Shown: piece by piece, positions 1 to 6,687 of the stretch
How the letters are laid out: each line of letters opens with the position of its first letter
How positions within the stretch are numbered: position 1 is the first letter of the stretch
Assembly (NCBI GenBank): GCA_023412175.1
Contig: JAEYOB010000471.1
Coordinates: 1 to 8,787, forward strand
DNA: 8,787 nt
Direction: 5' to 3'
DNA from: Pseudomonadota bacterium
Lineage (GTDB): Bacteria > Pseudomonadota > Alphaproteobacteria > Azospirillales > Azospirillaceae
The notes under the pieces: model-generated
The model's input: the letters and a program-made list of their open reading frames with translations, nothing else
The model's database searches: none
Told to the model about the DNA's origin: nothing
Made by a program: the position numbers and the translations under genes

Positions 1-32
1 CCTTCGAGGAAGGGGACGCCGGACGGTACCGA

Positions 33-968
33 TCAGGTGTTCGGCGTGCCTGCGGCGGCGGCCACCTCGGCGGCGAAGTCCGACTGGGCCTTCTCGATGC
101 CCTCACCGAGCGCGAAGCGCACGAAGCCGGTCAGCTTGACCGGGGCGCCCACGTCCTTGGCGGCGGCCTCGACGACCGTGCGGATCTTGGTCTCGCCGTC
201 GATCACGTAGGTCTGCTCCAGCAGGCAGACTTCCTCGTAGTACTTGCGCAGGCGGCCCTCGACCATCTTCTCGATGATGGCTTCCGGCTTGCCGGAGGCG
301 CGGGCCTGGTCGGCCAGCACGTTCTTCTCACGCTCGAGCATCGAGACATCGACGTCGGCGATGTCCAGCGCTTCCGGACGGGCGGCGGCGACGTGCATGG
401 CGATCGACTTGCCCAGCTCGGTCAGCTTGGCGGCGTCGCCGGTCGACTCCAGGGCCACCAGCACGCCAATCTTGCCGAGGCCCGGCGCGATGGCGGTGTG
501 GATGTAGCTGGTCACGATGCCGGCCGACACGCTCAGCTTGGCGGCGCGGCGCAGATTCATGTTCTCGCCGATGGTGGCGATCAGGCTGGTCAGCTCGTCC
601 TGCACCGTGTGACCGGCGCCGGGATAGGCGGCGGCCTTCAGCGCCTCGATGTCGGCGCCGGTGGTCAGCGCGACCTGGGCGGCCTGGGCGGCGAATGCCT
701 GGAACTTGTCGTTGCGGGCGACGAAGTCGGTCTCGGCGTTCACCTCGACGACAGCGCCGACGGTGCCGGCGGTGGCGACGGCGACCAGACCTTCGGCGGC
801 GACGCGGCCCGACTTCTTGGCAGCGGCGGCGAGGCCCTTCTTGCGCAGCCAGTCAACGGCGCCCTCGAGGTCGCCATTCGTCTCGCCCAGCGCCTTCTTG
901 CAATCCATCATGCCGGCGCCGGTCTTCTCGCGCAGTTCCTTGACGAGCGCAGCGGTAATCTCGGCCAT
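33..968 (-). CDS. tsf: Elongation factor Ts (EF-Ts)
   Basis: EF-Ts is the cytoplasmic guanine-nucleotide exchange factor that releases GDP from EF-Tu during translation elongation. The 311-aa product shows the family's N-terminal UBA-like segment with the signature [16 protein letters not shown] at residues 12-27, and the second signature [12 protein letters not shown] at 75-86. The latter contains the TDF triplet that in E. coli EF-Ts inserts into EF-Tu. Two dimerisation-type repeats fill the middle, and the C-terminus has LGEGIEK followed by an Ala-rich tail. The length is normal for alphaproteobacteria. The start at 968 is chosen because MAEITA matches the usual N-terminus and an AAAGGG sequence lies 6 bases upstream; the stop is TGA. 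It follows rpsB on the same strand after a 107-base gap with a terminator-like hairpin, so expression may depend on read-through or on a separate promoter that I could not identify. Identification is very secure. Confidence 0.98.
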   Translation of the reverse strand: MAEITAALVKELREKTGAGMMDCKKALGETNGDLEGAVDWLRKKGLAAAAKKSGRVAAEGLVAVATAGTVGAVVEVNAETDFVARNDKFQAFAAQAAQVALTTGADIEALKAAAYPGAGHTVQDELTSLIATIGENMNLRRAAKLSVSAGIVTSYIHTAIAPGLGKIGVLVALESTGDAAKLTELGKSIAMHVAAARPEALDIADVDVSMLEREKNVLADQARASGKPEAIIEKMVEGRLRKYYEEVCLLEQTYVIDGETKIRTVVEAAAKDVGAPVKLTGFVRFALGEGIEKAQSDFAAEVAAAAGTPNT

Positions 969-1021
969 GGGGAGCCCTTTCTCCGAAAAGAGTCTTAAGT
1001 ACGTATCAACCGTGAACTCAC

Positions 1022-1062
1022 AAAAAAGGCAGCCGGACCAGACGAAGCGCGGCCCGGCTGCC
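1022..1062 (-). terminator. Intrinsic terminator/attenuator-like hairpin between rpsB and tsf
   Basis: Read on the minus strand, a 12-bp stem begins 13 bases after the rpsB stop. The arm at 1062-1051 pairs with 1039-1028; eleven pairs are Watson-Crick and one is G-U. The loop is 11 nt (1050-1040). The stem is followed immediately by six T residues (1027-1022). This is the textbook form of a Rho-independent terminator. Its place inside what is normally one operon suggests partial termination that sets the S2 to EF-Ts ratio, or a stable 3' end for an rpsB-only transcript. How much transcription passes it cannot be judged from sequence. Confidence 0.85.
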
Positions 1063-1075
1063 CCTTTGCCGTGAC

Positions 1076-1861
1076 TTAGGCCTGGGCCGGAGCCTGCTCG
1101 GCCTCGGCGCCCTCTTCCGGCAGGGCCTCACCGGCCTCTTCCTGGGCGCCGATGTCCACACCAGCGGCGACCATCTCGGCCTGCAGGCCGTCGAGCACGG
1201 AGCCCGAGATCAGCTCGCAGTAGGTGTCGATGGCGCGCAGCGCGTCGTCGTTGCCGGGAATCGGGAACGCGATGCCGTCCGGGTTCGAGTTGCTGTCGAT
1301 CACCGCGACGACCGGGATGCCGAGCTTGTTGGCTTCCTGGACCGCGATCGACTCCTTGTTGGTGTCGATGATGAACAGCACGTCGGGCAGGCCGCCCATC
1401 TCCTTGATGCCGCCCAGCGCGCGCTCCAGCTTGTCGCGCTCACGGGTGAGCATCAGGATTTCCTTCTTGGTCAGGCCGGCGGTGTCGCCGGACAGACGCT
1501 CTTCCATCTCGCGCAGGCGCTTGATCGACTGGGAGATGGTCTTCCAGTTGGTCAGCATGCCGCCGAGCCAGCGGTGGTTGACGTAGTACTGGCCGCAGCG
1601 CTTGGACGCCTCGGCAACCTTCTCCTGGGCCTGGCGCTTGGTGCCGACGAACAGGACGCGGCCGCCGCCGGCCACGACGTCGCGCACCGCCTGCATGGCG
1701 CGGTGCAGCATCGGAACCGTCTGCTCCAGATCGATGACGTGCACGCCGTTGCGGACGCCGAAGATGTACGGAGCCATCTTGGGGTTCCAGCGACGGGTGT
1801 GGTGACCGAAGTGGACGCCGGCTTCGAGCAGCTGGCGCATGGTGAAAGTGGGCATTGCCAT
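1076..1861 (-). CDS. rpsB: 30S ribosomal protein S2
   Basis: This is the structural protein S2 of the small ribosomal subunit, which binds 16S rRNA at the back of the head/body junction and is needed with S1 for mRNA binding. The 261-aa protein carries the first S2 signature, [19 protein letters not shown], at residues 11-29. The second signature begins [13 protein letters not shown] at 159 and runs to GIPV at about 184. Further family motifs are [10 protein letters not shown] (69-78) and [12 protein letters not shown] (95-106). The last ~30 residues are an acidic, Ala/Glu-rich tail typical of alphaproteobacterial S2. A second in-frame ATG lies two codons inside (MAMPTF). The first is preferred because an AAAAGG ribosome-binding site lies about 10 bases upstream of it and would be too far from the second. 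The stop is TAA. It is the first gene of the rpsB-tsf pair, with its own promoter and structured leader. Confidence 0.99.
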   Translation of the reverse strand: MAMPTFTMRQLLEAGVHFGHHTRRWNPKMAPYIFGVRNGVHVIDLEQTVPMLHRAMQAVRDVVAGGGRVLFVGTKRQAQEKVAEASKRCGQYYVNHRWLGGMLTNWKTISQSIKRLREMEERLSGDTAGLTKKEILMLTRERDKLERALGGIKEMGGLPDVLFIIDTNKESIAVQEANKLGIPVVAVIDSNSNPDGIAFPIPGNDDALRAIDTYCELISGSVLDGLQAEMVAAGVDIGAQEEAGEALPEEGAEAEQAPAQA

Positions 1862-1876
1862 GGAAATCTACCTTTT

Positions 1877-1921
1877 CCGGTTGTTCCGCCGCAGGCGCTG
1901 TTCGCGGATAGCGAACACCGG
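1877..1921 (-). promoter_or_regulatory. Predicted branched RNA structure in the rpsB leader
   Basis: On the minus-strand transcript an outer 5-bp helix (1921-1917 with 1881-1877, CCGGU/ACCGG) encloses two hairpins. The first has a perfect 6-bp stem, GUUCGC/GCGAAC, with a 5-nt loop (1916-1900). The second has a 4-bp CGCC/GGCG stem with a 3-nt loop (1897-1887). A further hairpin with a GCGA (GNRA-type) tetraloop lies just upstream at 1944-1931. The outer helix ends about 15 bases before the rpsB start, next to the AAAAGG ribosome-binding site. In E. coli, S2 is known to repress its own operon through the rpsB leader. That this structure does the same job is inference from position and folding only. 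Confidence 0.45.
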
Positions 1922-1982
1922 AGGGGGCCGTCGGCTCGCGCCGAAGGTCCGCCAGCCCGCGTGTGGTTTTGACGACGGCGCT

Positions 1983-2011
1983 TACATAGCCCGCCCCATC
2001 TCTTTTGGCAA
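1983..2011 (-). promoter_or_regulatory. Sigma-70-type promoter for rpsB
   Basis: Read on the minus strand there is a -35 element TTGCCA (2011-2006), a 17-base spacer and a -10 element TATGTA (1988-1983). The -35 is close to consensus and the CTATGT context fits the CTATAT-like -10 preferred in alphaproteobacteria. Transcription would start near 1976 and give a leader of about 115 nt before the rpsB ATG. No other pair of elements with good spacing was seen between the two divergent genes in this direction. Confidence 0.55.
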
Positions 2012-2037
2012 CAGGCATGGAACAACGGGCGGCGAAG

Positions 2038-2052
2038 ACGCTTACCAAGCGT
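2038..2052. repeat. Perfect short dyad in the divergent rpsB/hypothetical intergenic region
   Basis: ACGCTT and AAGCGT form a perfect 6-bp inverted repeat around a 3-base spacer. It lies about 27 bases upstream of the putative rpsB -35 box and 35 bases before the Shine-Dalgarno sequence of the divergent hypothetical gene. Its left part matches 10 of 12 bases with a second site at 1979-1990, which overlaps the rpsB -10 box. It could be an operator or simply a small hairpin in the plus-strand transcript. Confidence 0.4.
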
Positions 2053-2086
2053 TGATGACTTTGTGTCAGGATGGGACGAGTTTCCC

Positions 2087-2092
2087 GGAGGG
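2087..2092 (+). promoter_or_regulatory. Ribosome-binding site deciding the start at 2101
   Basis: GGAGGG sits 8 bases before the ATG at 2101. An in-frame ATG at 2071 would open a protein ten residues longer, but it has only a weak CAGG just before it and would place this strong Shine-Dalgarno sequence inside the coding region. The start at 2101 is therefore preferred. Confidence 0.8.
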
Positions 2093-2100
2093 TCCCCGTC

Positions 2101-2481
2101 ATGACGTCGAAGATCGTCGGTGAGTACGCAAAGGGCAAGGTGGACAAGCTGCTGACGCCGGAGATCGCCGACAAGGCCACCCGGCACCGCGTGATGCACT
2201 TCCTGGAGAACCTGGAAGCGGCGATCCTGGAGGCCAACTGCCAAGTCATGGGGCAGGCGATCCCGCACCTGAGCCAGGACGCCTTCCTGAAGGTCGCCGT
2301 ACGGGTTGCCGAACTGCGCGCCGATTACATCCGGTGCGGCCTCCAGGTCGCCGAGCACCGCCACCCCACCGCCGAGTCCATCGCCAGGCTGGAAGCGCTC
2401 CGCAGGGCCTACGAAGAGATGGCGCACGTCTTCGAGGCAGCCGAACGGGTGATCGAGCGCGGGTACGTGAAGCTCGGGTAA
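2101..2481 (+). CDS. Hypothetical small helical protein, 126 aa
   Basis: I do not recognise the family. The product is 126 aa, soluble, with no signal peptide or membrane segment, and appears almost wholly alpha-helical. A basic N-terminal part (KIVGEYAKGKVDKLL) leads to amphipathic helices around residues 20-50, 58-85 and 88-122, separated by short breaks at SQD and HPT. It has two cysteines (C47, C79) that are not arranged as a metal site. Its reality as a gene rests on the very good Shine-Dalgarno sequence, the absence of a competing gene on the other strand here, and a frame that exactly fills the space between rpsB and dnaE. It is divergent from rpsB and converges on dnaE, whose stop lies 16 bases beyond its TAA. 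A regulatory or scaffold role would fit a small helical protein, but nothing in the sequence proves one. Confidence 0.82.
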   Translation: MTSKIVGEYAKGKVDKLLTPEIADKATRHRVMHFLENLEAAILEANCQVMGQAIPHLSQDAFLKVAVRVAELRADYIRCGLQVAEHRHPTAESIARLEALRRAYEEMAHVFEAAERVIERGYVKLG

Positions 2482-2497
2482 CCCGCCCCGGCCGTCC

Positions 2498-5400
2498 CTA
2501 CAGCTCGACCACCTCGATCACGCCCGGCACCGCCTTCAGGGCGGCGCGGCTCTGCGCGCTGATGTGGTACATGCCCGGCAGCTGGATCTCGACCTCCTTC
2601 AGGGGGTCGATCTCCACCAGCACGTGCACCTTGCCCTTGCCGCGCTGCAGGCGCTCCAGCATGCCCTTCAGGTTGGGAATCGGCCGGTCGTCGCGCACCA
2701 CCACCTTGAGGCCGTCGGACACCGAGGCCACCGCCTCCTCCAGCGGCTTGATCTCCTGGCAGGTCAGGCGGGTCTCCTCGCCGTTACGCTGGGCGTCCAC
2801 GGTCAGCAGAACCGGCTTGCCGGGCTCCAGCAGCTCGCGGTTGCCGGCCAGAACCTCGGAGAACAGCGTCACCTCGTAGCCGCCGGTGGCGTCCGACAGC
2901 TCGACGAAGGCGAAGCGGTTGCCGGACTTGGCGGTCTTCTCCTTCTTGCTGACGACGATGCCCGCCATCTTGTAGCGCGTCATCCCGCCGCGGCTCATCG
3001 CCTGGGCCAGTTCCGCCGACTTCACCACCTTCATCCGCCCCAAGGGGCCGGCAAAGGCGTCGAGCGGGTGCGCCGACAGATAGAAGCCGATGGACTGGAA
3101 CTCGTGCTTCAGCTTCTCCAGCGGCTCCCAGTCCGCCACCTTCGGCAGTTCGGGCTCCTTCAGCCCACCGCCGCCCGCGAACAGGTTGCCGATGCCGCTC
3201 TCGCGCTCCGCCGCCTCGGCCTGGGCGTAGCGGATCAGCGTCTCCAGCGCGGCGTGCACCTGGGCGCGGTTGGGGTTGATGCCGTCGAAGGCGCCGGCAC
3301 AGGTCAGGTTTTCGAGCTGGCGCTTGTTGATGGTCTTCAGGTCGAGGCGGCGGGCGAAGTCGAACAGGCTCCTGTACGGGCCGTTCTTCTGCCGTTCCTC
3401 CACCACCGCCCGCATGGCTGGCAGGCCGACGCCCTTCACAGCGGCCAGCGCGTAGCGCACCGCCTTCTCGCCGTTGCCGAGGTCCTCCACCGAGAAGATG
3501 GCGGTGGACTTGTTGATGTCCGGGGTGAGCAGCTTGATCTTCAGCCGCCCCAGCTCCTGCCGGAAGACGTTCAGCTTGTCGGTGTTGCCGAGGTCGAGCG
3601 TCATCGACGCCGCCATGAACTCGACCGGGTAGTTCGCCTTCAGGTACGCCGTGTGGTAGGCGACCAGCGCATAGGCCGCGGCATGCGATTTGTTGAAACC
3701 GTAGCCGGCGAACTTCATCACCTGGTCGAAGATCATCGACGCCTGGTCGGGATCGACGCCGCGCCCGGCGGCGCCGTCGCAGAAGATCTTCCGCTGGGCG
3801 TCCATCTCCTCCTTAATCTTCTTGCCCATGGCGCGGCGCAGCAGGTCGGCGCCGCCCAGCGAATAGCCGGACAGCACCTGTGCGATCTGCATCACCTGCT
3901 CCTGGTAGATCATGATCCCGAAAGTCTCCTTCAGGATCGGCTCCAGGGCCGGGTTCATGTAGTCGGGCGGCTCTTCCTTGTTCTTGACCTTGATGTATTT
4001 CGGGATGTTGTCCATCGGGCCGGGTCGGTAGAGCGACACCAGCGCGATGATGTCCTCCAGCCGGTTCGGCTTGAGCCGCCGCAGCACGTCGCGCATGCCC
4101 GAGCTTTCGAGCTGGAACACGCCGGTCGATTCCGCCCGCCCCAAGATCTCGTAGCTTTTCAGATCATCCAGCGGGACGGTGCTGAGGTCTGGCTTCTCGG
4201 GGATCAGGTCGACCGCCGTCTTCAGCACCGTCAGCGTCTTCAGGCCGAGGAAGTCGAACTTCACCAGCCCGGCCTGCTCGACGTACTTCATGTTGAACTG
4301 GGTGACCGGCATGTCCGAGCGCGGGTCTCGGTACAGCGGCACCAGCTCGTCCAGCGGCCGGTCGCCGATCACCACGCCGGCGGCGTGGGTCGAGGCGTGT
4401 CGGAACAGGCCCTCCAGCTTCAGCGCGATGTTGACGAGGCGTGCCACCGTCTCGTCGCCGTCGCGCGCGGCGCGCAGCATCTCCTCGCTGTCCAGCGCCT
4501 GCTGCAGCGTCACCGGGTTGGCCGGGTTGTTGGGCACCAGCTTGCAGATCTTGTCCACCTGCCCGTAGGGCATCTGCAGCACGCGCCCGACGTCGCGCAG
4601 CACGGCGCGCGCCTGGAGCTTACCGAAGGTGATGATCTGCGCGACGCGGTCGTAGCCGTACTTGTCCTGGACGTAGCGGATCACCTCTTCGCGGCGGTCC
4701 TGGCAGAAGTCCACGTCGAAGTCGGGCATCGACACGCGTTCGGGGTTCAGGAAGCGCTCGAACAGCAGGCCGAATCGCAGCGGGTCGAGGTCGGTGATGG
4801 TCAGCACCCAGGCGACGACCGAGCCGGCACCCGAACCGCGCCCCGGCCCCACCGGGATGTCATGGTCCTTCGCCCACTTGATGAAATCCGACACGATCAG
4901 GAAATAGCCGGGGAACTTCATCTTGATGATGACGTCCAGTTCGAACTCCAGACGTTCGAAGTAGGTCTTGCGCGTCTCCTCGCGCTGCTCCGCCGTCATG
5001 TCGGGCGTGTAGACGGCCTGCTTGAGACGCATCTCCAGGCCCTCGCGGGATTGGGCGCGCAGTTCCTCGTCCTCGGTGCGGCCCGCCTCGGTCGGGAAGG
5101 CCGGCAGGATCGGCTTGATCGGCTTCAGCAGGAACGAGCAGCGCCGGGCGATGGTGACGGTGTTGTCCACCGCCTCCGGCAGGTCGGCGAACAGCAGCCG
5201 CATCTCCTCCGCCGACTTGAAGCGGTGGTCGGGGGTGACCCGGCGGCGGTCGTCCTGGCTGATGTACGCGCCCTCGGCGATGCACAGCAGCGCGTCGTGC
5301 GCCTCATACATGTCCTCGGTCGCGAAGTAGCAGTCGTTGGTCGCCACCAGCGGCAGGTCGTGCGCGTAGGCGAGGTCGATCAGCGCCGGCTCGATGGCGT

Positions 5401-5977
5401 CCTCGATCGCCGAGAAATGACGGCCGTGGCGTTGCAGCTCGACGTAGAGCCGGTCGGGGAACAGCCGCTTCAGCCGTTCCAGCACCTCGACCGCAAGATC
5501 CTTCTGCCCCTCGCCCAGCAGCCGGCCGACCGAACCCTGCGGGCCGCCGGTCAGCGCGATCAGGCCGTCCGAACATCCCTCCAGCGCGTCCAGCGCGATC
5601 TGCGGGCCGGCCATCGGGTCCGACTCCAGGAAGGCCTTGGACACCAGCTTCATCAGGTTGCGGTAGCCGTCCTGGTTCTGGCAGAGCAGCACGAGCTGGT
5701 CCGGCGCCGCCGTGCCCTTGCCGGGCAGGCCGGGCTTGGCGTTGGCCGGGCCGACGCGGGTGATGCCCAGCACCGTGCCGATGATCGGCTGCACGCCCAC
5801 GTCCGACGCCGCCAGCGCGAACTCCAGCGCGCCGAACAGGTTGCCGGTGTCGGTGACCGCCACCGCCGGCATGTGCTGCTTCGCGCAGAGCTTGACCAGC
5901 TCCTTGACCTTGATGGCGCCCTCCGACAGCGAGTAGGCGGAATGGACGCGCAGGTGTACGAAGTCGGCGTGCGGCAT
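2498..5977 (-). CDS. dnaE: DNA polymerase III alpha subunit, replicative
   Basis: This is the catalytic polymerase subunit of the chromosomal replicase. The 1159-aa product has the expected order: PHP domain (about 1-290), C-family polymerase palm/thumb/fingers, helix-hairpin-helix region (about 840-910), OB fold (about 1003-1080) and C-terminal tau-binding domain. GPGRGSGAG (377-385) is the nucleotide-binding region. The catalytic aspartates are D421 and D423 in PDFDVDF and D575 in VKFDFLGL, each offset by 20 from E. coli D401, D403 and D555. The PHP metal motif is HLRVHS (8-13), as in E. coli, where this domain has lost nuclease activity, so proofreading presumably relies on a separate epsilon subunit. 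The clamp-binding site aligned with E. coli QADMF reads IGNLF (929-933). The start at 5977 (MPHADFVHL) is chosen by similarity to known N-termini. The frame stays open for another 73 codons, and an ATG at 6013 would add 12 residues; neither start has a strong ribosome-binding site. The stop is TAG. Confidence 0.98.
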   Translation of the reverse strand: MPHADFVHLRVHSAYSLSEGAIKVKELVKLCAKQHMPAVAVTDTGNLFGALEFALAASDVGVQPIIGTVLGITRVGPANAKPGLPGKGTAAPDQLVLLCQNQDGYRNLMKLVSKAFLESDPMAGPQIALDALEGCSDGLIALTGGPQGSVGRLLGEGQKDLAVEVLERLKRLFPDRLYVELQRHGRHFSAIEDAIEPALIDLAYAHDLPLVATNDCYFATEDMYEAHDALLCIAEGAYISQDDRRRVTPDHRFKSAEEMRLLFADLPEAVDNTVTIARRCSFLLKPIKPILPAFPTEAGRTEDEELRAQSREGLEMRLKQAVYTPDMTAEQREETRKTYFERLEFELDVIIKMKFPGYFLIVSDFIKWAKDHDIPVGPGRGSGAGSVVAWVLTITDLDPLRFGLLFERFLNPERVSMPDFDVDFCQDRREEVIRYVQDKYGYDRVAQIITFGKLQARAVLRDVGRVLQMPYGQVDKICKLVPNNPANPVTLQQALDSEEMLRAARDGDETVARLVNIALKLEGLFRHASTHAAGVVIGDRPLDELVPLYRDPRSDMPVTQFNMKYVEQAGLVKFDFLGLKTLTVLKTAVDLIPEKPDLSTVPLDDLKSYEILGRAESTGVFQLESSGMRDVLRRLKPNRLEDIIALVSLYRPGPMDNIPKYIKVKNKEEPPDYMNPALEPILKETFGIMIYQEQVMQIAQVLSGYSLGGADLLRRAMGKKIKEEMDAQRKIFCDGAAGRGVDPDQASMIFDQVMKFAGYGFNKSHAAAYALVAYHTAYLKANYPVEFMAASMTLDLGNTDKLNVFRQELGRLKIKLLTPDINKSTAIFSVEDLGNGEKAVRYALAAVKGVGLPAMRAVVEERQKNGPYRSLFDFARRLDLKTINKRQLENLTCAGAFDGINPNRAQVHAALETLIRYAQAEAAERESGIGNLFAGGGGLKEPELPKVADWEPLEKLKHEFQSIGFYLSAHPLDAFAGPLGRMKVVKSAELAQAMSRGGMTRYKMAGIVVSKKEKTAKSGNRFAFVELSDATGGYEVTLFSEVLAGNRELLEPGKPVLLTVDAQRNGEETRLTCQEIKPLEEAVASVSDGLKVVVRDDRPIPNLKGMLERLQRGKGKVHVLVEIDPLKEVEIQLPGMYHISAQSRAALKAVPGVIEVVEL

Positions 5978-6045
5978 GGTCTCTGGTATGGATCCGGAAC
6001 GGGGCCGGAGCATGCCGCACTTTCGCCGAAATTGCACCGGTGATA

Positions 6046-6075
6046 TCAGGGGACCCAGTCCCCGCCTGAACGGGG
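6046..6075 (+). promoter_or_regulatory. Alternative hairpins in the leader of the lipoprotein gene
   Basis: GGGGAC (6049-6054) and GTCCCC (6058-6063) form a perfect 6-bp hairpin with a 3-base loop, extendable by TCA/TGA across a bulge. CCCCG (6060-6064) can instead pair with CGGGG (6071-6075), which is incompatible with the first hairpin. The second hairpin ends 6 bases before the GAGGAG ribosome-binding site (6082-6087). No T-run follows, so this is not a terminator. Function is unknown, and GC-rich leaders often fold by chance. Confidence 0.3.
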
Positions 6076-6092
6076 TCGCCTGAGGAGCCCGC

Positions 6093-6686
6093 ATGCGTCG
6101 CATCCGCGCCCGTCTCGACCTGCCCGGCCTCGCCCTGCTTGGCCTGGTCCTTCTGTCCGCCTGCCAGACCACGGAAAGCCCCCCGGCGCAGCGCACCGCC
6201 TACAACAGCGGGACCGGCCTAACCGCGCCCCTGTTCCAGCCACCGCCCGGCCGCAAGGTGGCGGAGCGCAAGGGCTGGATGGTCGAAGCGGTGGCCGGAA
6301 CCATGGCCGAACCCGCCCATTGCCGGGTCTCCCGCCCCGACGACAGCGGTCCCACCCTCGCCTTCCACGCCGCCCCCGGCGTCTTCTCCGTGCTCATCGG
6401 CACGCCCAATCACCTGCTTGCGCCGGGCGCCGGCTACGACCTCGCCCTCGACTTCGATGGCGCCGCCTCCGAGTCCCACAAGGCGCAGGCCCTGGATTCC
6501 GATACGCTGGCCATCCGCATCCGCTCGCTGGATTACGAGGACATCACCGATGCCTTCGTGCGCGCCAGGAGCCTGGAAGTCTCCAGCCCCCGCCTGGGCG
6601 GGCGGATCGCCACCTTCCCGCTGGCCGGATCGAACTGGGCGGTGAATGCCCTCGACGAGTGCCGCCGGCTCAACACGCAAAGCTGA
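6093..6686 (+). CDS. Putative small lipoprotein of unknown function
   Basis: The 197-aa product begins with a typical lipoprotein signal peptide: a basic n-region (MRRIRARLD), a hydrophobic core (about 11-20) and a lipobox LSAC with the acylated cysteine at C24. After processing, Q25 would be at +2, with no Asp retention signal, so by the usual rule it would be sorted to the outer membrane through the Lol system. A Pro-rich linker (45-53) leads to a predicted beta-rich domain with two cysteines, C77 and C190, that could form a disulfide. The end of the domain (PLAGSNWAVNALDEC) resembles a pattern seen in several secreted alphaproteobacterial single-domain proteins, but I cannot name the family. 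The start is supported by GAGGAG 5 bases upstream. It is divergent from dnaE and its TGA is followed after one base by the eamA start, so the two genes are probably cotranscribed and translationally coupled. Confidence 0.85.
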   Translation: MRRIRARLDLPGLALLGLVLLSACQTTESPPAQRTAYNSGTGLTAPLFQPPPGRKVAERKGWMVEAVAGTMAEPAHCRVSRPDDSGPTLAFHAAPGVFSVLIGTPNHLLAPGAGYDLALDFDGAASESHKAQALDSDTLAIRIRSLDYEDITDAFVRARSLEVSSPRLGGRIATFPLAGSNWAVNALDECRRLNTQS

Positions 6687-6687
6687 G

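Noticed and set aside
1..32. Possible start of the next gene downstream of tsf (pyrH would be expected)
   Set aside because: The 32 bases contain no minus-strand start codon or coding signal that could be assigned; the gene, if present, lies outside the window.
969..1021. A possible tsf promoter with TTGATA-like sequence
   Set aside because: No acceptable -10 lies 16-18 bases downstream of it, so I did not annotate a promoter here.
1440..2427. Long minus-strand open frames overlapping rpsB and the 126-aa gene
   Set aside because: They run out of frame through rpsB and antisense to the hypothetical gene. They have no ribosome-binding site and give Arg/Pro/Ser-rich translations typical of shadow frames.
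2475..2485. CGGG-TAA-CCCG hairpin over the stop of the 126-aa gene
   Set aside because: The stem has only 4 bp and no T-run follows on either strand, so it does not support a terminator between the convergent genes.
2564..6043. A very long plus-strand open frame of about 1159 codons opposite dnaE
   Set aside because: It is a shadow of dnaE. The translation is a low-complexity run rich in Leu, Val, Arg, His and Gln with no recognisable domain, as expected on the antisense strand of a GC-rich gene with strong third-position bias.
5978..6092. Promoters for dnaE and the lipoprotein gene (for example GATATC as a -10)
   Set aside because: No -35 with reasonable spacing could be found in either direction; promoters must exist nearby but cannot be placed from sequence alone.
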